64,000 nucleotides of DNA, from NCBI GenBank assembly GCA_013398955.1, contig VWPU01010335.1, forward strand, positions 44,778 through 108,777, given 5' to 3'. The notes below the pieces were generated by a model. That model was not told where the DNA came from and did not search any database. It saw only the letters and a list, made by a program, of their open reading frames with translations. Numbering within the stretch: position 1 is the stretch's first letter; each line of letters begins with the position of its first letter. This document shows positions 57,706-64,000 of this stretch, piece after piece. Origin of the DNA: Callaeas wilsoni (taxonomy: Eukaryota; Chordata; Aves; Passeriformes; Callaeidae). The position numbers were made by a program, and so were the translations under genes.

Positions 57706-58678
57706 TCTAAAATGAAATGGATAGGACTTTTTCTTCTCCTCCTTACTCAGTTGCTGAGGTAAGTCACTGCTATTTGCTAAGAGACATTTGACTACTCAAA
57801 CTGCTGTTGAAATGAGGGTCAGAACAATGACAGTCAGAACATGGACACTTGGAGCTGTTAGCTCCCAGTAGCCCTCCTACGCACTTTTTTTAGTACTTTG
57901 ATTTCTTTAGTTCTAAGTTTACAACTTGAGACAGTGCTTACAGACAGCAGCTAGAGATCTACCACTCATCATTTGTCTCCTGTATCTCAGGACAGTCCAT
58001 CCCAGAGTCTGTGGAGGCTTTTGTTATATCCAAGTAAAGGTATTTCTGAGTTCATGAAAGAGACATCTTTAATCTGTGATTACTAACATTTGGCTGCAGA
58101 CTGTCAGTGAGGCCCAGCAATGGCAGTGAGTGCCATCATACAGCACAATGGAAAAGGCTTTTAAGCCCTAATTTATATTTCACATAAGTGTCTCTCTTTC
58201 CTGTGCTTGCTGCTAATGGACCGCCATTATGTGACTGGAAATGTCAATTTATTCTGTTTGGAGGAGCTGGGCTGTCTCCCTATGAGTGCCTCAGGGCTGA
58301 CTGGCATTTTGCTGAAATTCCCCTGGAGACAGCAGGATAGTTTTATTTTCACTAAGAGATAGGATTGTCCTGAGAACCAGTGTAACAAAATAAGTGCTCT
58401 GTGTATATGTATTATCCAAAGCTAGCCACCTGGGAAACATTAACAAGGCTGCATTTGCAATCGTGTTTGTTTAAATAGAGCAGCGTGAAAATTCACAGGA
58501 GAATTCCACAGCTCCCTGATCGTCTGTAGTGCTTCTGCACGGCTCACGGAGTCCGTGTGCTCAGGCAGTTTGACTCACACAAGCCGGTAAGTGAACTCAC
58601 GGCTACGCTTGCGGGCAGTAGGAATCTCCACACCTCTCCTAGGCCAGGAGCCAGTGTCCCTGCTGACGAGTGACCATG
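57706..58678. other. Intergenic, no gene recognised
   Basis: Unique sequence up to the LTR target site; nothing recognised. Confidence 0.55.
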
Positions 58679-58684
58679 TGCTCC

Positions 58685-59262
58685 TGTTGTGGCAAATGAA
58701 CCAACCACAAGGGTGGCCAGGGGGGCAGAGAGCCCTGAAAAAGAGGTTTGGTGGACTGGTTCCAAAGAGTAATACCCCCCTCTGTGAGGATGGCTTCTCC
58801 CATTGAATTCCTGTGACCTGATGGAGGCTTGGTCTGTCTGATTGACAGTGGACAGACACCCCTTGTATCTCCTCAGGAAAGGTAACCAGACCTGTCCTGC
58901 CCTTCCCTTCTTCCTATAGGTCCCTGCTATGTCACCCCCGCCCCCTTCCCTGTATCCCTTTAAAGCCCACTCAGGCCACTATCTTGTCTCTTGTCCTCCC
59001 CGCTCCTGGTCCCCATCGAGGGCCCTTCTACAATAAACCCTTGGAACACCGGTGGAAGGGCGTCCTCTGCTCATTTGTTTCTGGCCACGCCTGGGCTATC
59101 CACAAGCCTCAGGCACGCTAGGCTTCGTGCTCTGCACCGCCCGGGCTGGGAGGCTGGCTAGCGAGGCACCGAGGTGCCACAGGGCGTTCTCCCTTTGTGT
59201 TGGACACACCTGGACAAGCTGCAGCCATCTCAGCCCGGCCAGCATGCCGGAGTACTAATACA
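58685..59262 (+). mobile_element. Solo LTR of an endogenous retrovirus (copy B), inverted relative to copy A
   Basis: A 578-bp element from TGTTGTGG to AATACA. It is flanked by hexamers TGCTCC (58,679-58,684) and GGCTCC (59,263-59,268), which agree at five of six positions. It carries a TATA-like CCCTTTAAAGCCC near 58,957 and an AATAAA at 59,032-59,037. It aligns over its whole length, in reverse orientation, with 4,494-5,046. No retroviral genes adjoin it. The antisense frame at 58,575-58,859 matches the frame over copy A only because the LTRs are homologous. Confidence 0.85.
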
Positions 59263-59268
59263 GGCTCC

Positions 59269-60532
59269 CCATCCCTCAGGGGTCTCTTCTGGCAGAGAGC
59301 GGGGCCGGGGCGCCTGTGAAGCGCTGTGTGATAAAGCTCCTCCAGCTGAGCGAGCGCTCGCTGGGGCAACAGGCGGGAAGGCTCCTCACCTCTCCGTGCC
59401 CTGGGCTGCTCTTATGCAAACGCCTCCATCTGCTGTGGCAGGACCACCAAGCAGTGTTAAGGGTTACCATTCATGCTTTGGATAGTTCAGCCTGTGATGG
59501 CTTGCAGTGTGATTTTGCTTGAAACAAGGACTGGGTTTAGGTGGGTGCTAAGGCTTTTGGGTATGTAACAAGGACACAACCCTGTTACACCAAAATGTGT
59601 GGGATGCTTCTCATTGATTTCAAAGGGACATGGCAGCTGCTTTGCATTCAGCACTTATTTTTACTCAAGCCAGAGAAAAGCTCATTAATTTTGGTTAAAA
59701 AAAAAGAATATCAGAGTCCTGTCGTTCCCCCTTACTGTACCTCACCCCAGTGGTGCACAATAAGGTAAAATAAATATAGCTCATTCACTTATAATTAGGA
59801 CAACACGGAGATTACAGCATAGAAACAGGTATGTGTGACCTTTTGCTTTTATTTATCAGGACATCCCTGGCTCTAGTGGGGCTAATTTATGAAAGCAGCT
59901 TGGCTACATTCAGTTTTCTACAGTAGTCAGTTCCTCACAGGATCAGGCTGTGCAAACACTGTGAAAATACCTGTGATGTGGATTTCACATGCCTCGTTTG
60001 GATGTTTCTATTCTCTGTTTCTGTTTATTCCGGCTTTTGAATCTTTTTGTCTTGCATTTGCACATGTTAACTTTACAGTTTTGTTCAGTGGAGCTCCAGT
60101 TCCACAGATCCTCTCCAAATCATAACTCGCACTGTTCAAATGTGAATGGCTTTCTAAGGCAGATCTAATCAGTCTTTCTCTTGGGAAGGAAACCAAATGA
60201 GCTTTTTTCAGGTTGGCAGTTCAGTCCAATTATTTCACAGATCTTTGTTCATTTAATTCCTCTGAAGTGGAACAATCAGAAGAAACAGGGCAGAGCTACA
60301 ATGCAAACAGGAAATTATTTCTCAGTTTGAAGAAAATGAGATTTTATAACATATTCCTTTATTTATTTATTTAGCCTTCTTCTTTTGTCATATCTCCTGG
60401 CAGTGCTTTATTGCAGAGCACAGCAGTCTTGAGAGAACTACCAGAATCATGTCAGTGCCCCTCAAAACAAAGCTGTGTAGCAAAGCCACAGGCAGTGAAA
60501 GGATGCTTTTTCAGTCCTTGGAAAACATTATA
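59269..60532. other. Intergenic; GC-rich edge next to LTR copy B
   Basis: The first 150 bp or so is GC-rich with some CpG (GCGGGGCCGGGGCGCC); the rest is unique AT-rich sequence without a recognisable gene. Confidence 0.5.
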
Positions 60533-60906
60533 TAGAATCATAGACTATCCTGAGCTGGAAGTGACCCACAAGGGCCACTGAAGTCCAACTCCTGGCCCTG
60601 CACAGGACAGCACCAAGAATCACTCCATGTGCCTGAGGGTATTGTCTAAATGCTTCTTGAACGCCGTTAGGCTTGGTGCCATGACCTCTGCCCTAGGAAG
60701 CCTGTTCCAGTGCCCAGCCACCCTCTGGGTGAAGAATCTTTTCGTAATATCCAACCTAAACCTCCCCTAATACAATTTCAGGCCATTCCCTTGAGTCCTG
60801 TCAGTGGTCACCAGAGAGATCAGTGCCTGCCCTCTGCTTCCCCTCATGAGGAAGTTGTGGATTGAGATGAGGTCTCTACTCTATTTCCTCTTCTGTAGGC
60901 TGAAAC
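60533..60906 (-). mobile_element. CR1 LINE fragment, 3' end
   Basis: It opens with TAGAATCATAGACTATCCTG and GGAAGTGACCCACAAGG, then TTCCAGTGCCCAGCCACCCT and GGTGAAGAATCTTTT. It is a reversed CR1 3' region of another subfamily, ending near CTTCTGTAGGCTGAAACA. Confidence 0.92.
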
Positions 60907-63480
60907 ATGTTTAATGACCATATGTGTTATCATTAATCACCTAAGAGATTCAGAAGGAGACTTCTAGCAATGACACTAAGCACTTATTTTTAACAACAAA
61001 AGTTGATTACGTGTAGAACTCCTACTCTGGCTACTAACCATCTTCCCTGCAGGGCCTGGCTCTCTGTTTTGCTTTGTGAGGTGTGCTGCCTCAGCTGACT
61101 GAACAACTAGGGTTTCTGTTCACATGACTTGGCCTCAAGGGGTGGAAGGACAGCTCCGACACAACGCCTGCTCCCAGCTCAGGGCCTGACTTGGCTCAGT
61201 GAAATCAGTAAAAGCGAACTCCAGGCCAGCGCTCTGAGCCAGGCCAGCAGAGAGCAGGGCAGATCTACAGAACAGGTCACAGTCTAGCTGGCTTTCTCCT
61301 CTTCTCAGATCTTTTTTCTGCCTCACAGATCAGACATTCTTCAAAATGCTCTCCTGCTGCTGGATGCAGGAGGACACTGCAGTGTTATCTTCCAGCAAGT
61401 GATTCATGAACAGCCTGTGGGAAGGACTCACATTGGAGACGTTTGTGGACAACTGTCTCCCATGGGAGAGACCCCGCGTTGGAGCAGGGGTGGATGGAAG
61501 ATGGAAGGAGCAGCAGAGGCTACATGTGATAAACTGACCAGCCTGAGTCAACCCCAACAGCTGTAGAGGCCTCGTTCCTAATAAAATTAGTTTCTAGACA
61601 GAAAGCTACTGATTTGTTATTACTTAAATGTTAGCATTTGAAAGTCTAAAAGTGGGCATTGGCAGCTGTCTGCTAATTTTATTAAAGTGATGATAAACTA
61701 GATATACAGTGAATTCAGACTAAAAATCTAGAAAACAGAATTCTTGGTACGAAAACAAAACAAGAAGACATGAGAGAAAAGTAGACAGGCACAGGTGAAC
61801 AGGGCCTTCAGAGTAAATATGAGAAGTTCATGACATGAAAGATGAAAAAAAACAGGAAGCATTTGGAGAATGGATTGACAATCCAACTCAGGAGTTTCAC
61901 TTACAGGCTGAAAATAAGCTGGAAAAGAATAAACTGAGAAAACAAGCTATGACACAGAAGACTGTGTTTAATAACCAGGTAGCTGAAGACCAAGGTGTGA
62001 AAGACTAACATAAGGAGTTGCTTTTTTTTCTTTTTCTTCTCCTCCTCTCTTTTCTAATTTGAGGTGCTGGAACTCCAGATTTTCCTTTTCTTATTAATTA
62101 TAATTTCCAGTCACAAACTATCATGGGCGCTTTGGTTAATTGCAGACATTGTGGAACAAAATTAATCTTTAATTTGCATATAAAACTGAATAATACTTTG
62201 TTGAAATTAGATATGGTAATTCATGGTTGTGTTTTAAAGAGGTGTCTGTCTGAGACCAATAACTTTAGGCCACTGAGATAAATCATCAGTAGTGCCTTGA
62301 TGAACATAATAATTTTGATGGATGATATTTTGCAGCTGTCAGCAGGTTGAACCTAGTTGTTGATGGTTCTCAGGGGACTGGCTTAATGATTGTACAAATG
62401 AAGCAAGAACTAAACATGGAAAGAAAATTTCATGGAAATTAGTAAAATGTTGGAAAGAAACAATATTTATTCCCTGAATAAGCATGTTTTAATTTATACC
62501 TAACAATTCAGAAAATAGAAAAGGAAAGAGCTATTTATTTTTCTTCTGTCATCTTCAATTCCTAGGCAACTGGCTTTGAGGTACTGTGAAGATGTATTAC
62601 AACTTTAACACAGTCTTTTCTGCAGAATTTCTTGCAGCAGTACCACTGAATGCAATGACAGACTTTGGAAAGTGATGCCATTCTGGATGCGGACATTCAT
62701 TTCTGTTGCTTCAGCCCGATTCCCTTACTGTACAGACGTGGGACCTTCTGGAAGTCTCCACAGCTTTTTCCTGGGTTCCATTCACAGGCTTCCTTCACGC
62801 AGCAACCAGAATATAAGGGCAAGATGTATAACCAGACCTTGTCTAAGTAGGAAGCCAGGACCTGAAAGGGGCGTGTACCTCCATGTAGCCCCTGGGAAGT
62901 GCAAAGAGAGCTTGAGCCTTTGGAAGGACAACAGCGACCTGGCACTTGGTGCACGCCTGGTCAGCTAGCTCCAGTACCAGTGCTTCCAAAATCCTGCCTG
63001 GAGTACTCCTGAGTGGTCAGCCCAGCAGCAAAGGACATGAAAAACGATGCTCTTCAAATGCTTTCTACTTTCTGCTTTTCTACCTAGGGTTTCTATTCTG
63101 ATCCTCAAAACCCTCGTTACTCCAAAGACTGCTGTGATAGCTATAGGAGACAGACACCTCGAGTTTCTGATGGGGTTTTAAGAGTTTTAGCCATGGTCTT
63201 TCCCTTTCCTCAGCCCGTTGTGTGATGTGGCTCATCTTTCTTATGTAAAATAACCCGAGCACTTAGAACGCATTTCTAATGTTGTGTTCAATCTAGCTCA
63301 ATTGACATGCAGCAAAGTGCAGCAGCCTTTCAGTTAGGAATGACATGGCTTCTGCTGACATTTCCCAGCTGAAGAATCATTTTATGAATCATACACACTG
63401 TGTTTCCAGCTCTTCTGAACCCTGTGAAAAGCAGAATCAGAACTGAACAGGTGGAGTTCGGGGGAGTGTGAAAGCCTTGA
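60907..63480. other. Intergenic, no gene recognised
   Basis: Unique sequence with many small open frames (for example 62,672-62,968) lacking domains or splice support. Confidence 0.5.
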
Positions 63481-63539
63481 GGGAGCTTCAGCGCAGGAAA
63501 ATGAGGGTCAGCACTCTCAAGGAGGTCAGGGAGCGAGAG

Positions 63540-64000
63540 CCAGAGCGCTGAAGAAGAAACCTATTCATCGGTACCCCGAGGAGAAAGCGCCTCTCATGAT
63601 GGAGAGGGTGTCGGCCCCAGCAGCAGTGCTGGGAGCGGCTGTGGGGTACCAGCCCCTCGCGGTTCCCCTCGGGCAGGACGCGCAGGGACGGCGGGGCAGA
63701 GGCCCGGGAAATCCGCTCCCCGACGGCTGCCGAGAGGGACGCGCTTCGAGCTGGCAGCGGCACGTCCCCACCCGCCTTCCCGAGCATCCTCGCTGCCTCC
63801 GGCCCCTCCGCCGGCGGCGGATGAACGCGCCGCGGGCGGTGTGTGCGAGAGGAGGGCGGCGGGGAGCCGGCCGTCCCTGCCGGCCCCGAGCTCTCCGCCC
63901 GAGCGCGGCCGGGAACGCCGCCGAGCCACCGCGCTCCGCCCGGGCTCTCTCGGCAGCACGGACCGGGGCCAGCGGCTGATGCGCAGCGGGAGACGGGTGG
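63540..64000. promoter_or_regulatory. CpG island, probable promoter or first exon of the next gene
   Basis: CpG density rises sharply from about 63,540 and stays high to the window end (for example GGCGGCGGATGAACGCGCCG, GAGCGCGGCCGGGAACGCCG). Frames stay open on both strands (plus 63,596-63,979; minus 63,594-63,959), which is a composition effect and not evidence of coding. In mammals CNGA3 and then INPP4A follow VWA3B on the same strand, so this may be the 5' end of one of them. No identifying codons are visible and the strand is undecided. Confidence 0.7.

Noticed and set aside
58575..59522. Open frames on both strands over LTR copy B
   Set aside because: They match frames over copy A only because the LTRs are homologous. 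LTRs are non-coding here.
44231..63480. Exons of CNGA3 expected from mammalian gene order
   Set aside because: I looked for characteristic channel segments (transmembrane, pore and cyclic-nucleotide-binding motifs) and saw none.
63594..63979. Possible proteins of 121-127 codons in the terminal CpG island
   Set aside because: Same composition effect on both strands; more likely promoter or 5' untranslated sequence.
1..64000. CRISPR arrays, bacterial operons, riboswitches or phage modules
   Set aside because: The window is spliced vertebrate DNA; the only regular repeats are microsatellites and transposon remnants.

Overview
The window is vertebrate nuclear DNA, almost certainly from a bird. 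Coding exons are short and separated by long AT-rich introns. Interspersed repeats are of avian type: 3' fragments of CR1 LINEs ending in the ATTCTATG-type tail, and solo LTRs of endogenous retroviruses. CpG is depleted except in a few GC-rich patches. There is no prokaryotic organisation; nearly all long open frames are chance frames in introns or repeats.

Layout. (1) 1-43,947, plus strand: the 3' three quarters of one gene, which I identify as VWA3B (von Willebrand factor A domain-containing protein 3B). I could place 21 coding exons with GT/GC-AG borders, and their phases join without a break from 289 to the stop codon at 43,945-43,947 (about 924 residues). The 5' exons, with the start codon and most of the first VWA-like region, lie upstream of the window. 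A polyadenylation signal at 44,209-44,214 probably ends the transcript. (2) Intronic repeats: a solo LTR at 4,494-5,046 with a perfect 6-bp target duplication, an LTR-like block at 28,425-28,705, microsatellites, and a compact double-hairpin repeat at 36,838-36,940. Two CR1 fragments lie in the last intron. (3) 44.2-63.5 kb: intergenic DNA with no recognisable coding exon. It holds several CR1 fragments, a second copy of the same solo LTR in inverted orientation (58,685-59,262), and an isolated CpG-rich patch at about 51.4-51.6 kb. (4) About 63.5-64.0 kb: a strong CpG island running off the end, probably the promoter or first exon of the next gene. In mammals CNGA3 and then INPP4A follow VWA3B, but nothing in the window identifies which gene this is.

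Protein read from the exons: tail of the first VWA-like region; linker; a WLxxxGL module; a complete VWA domain with an intact DxSxS metal site; a charged helical segment; a poorly conserved linker over four small exons; a second WLxxxGL module; a helical region; the DUF4537 domain; and a short, very basic C-terminus.

The most interesting observations are two GC-AG introns with the same donor sequence, a tandem NAGNAG acceptor, an optional 32-nt exon whose use depends on a second tandem acceptor, the inverted pair of solo LTRs bracketing most of the gene, and the two unexplained CpG-rich regions downstream. I found no clearly new biological system.
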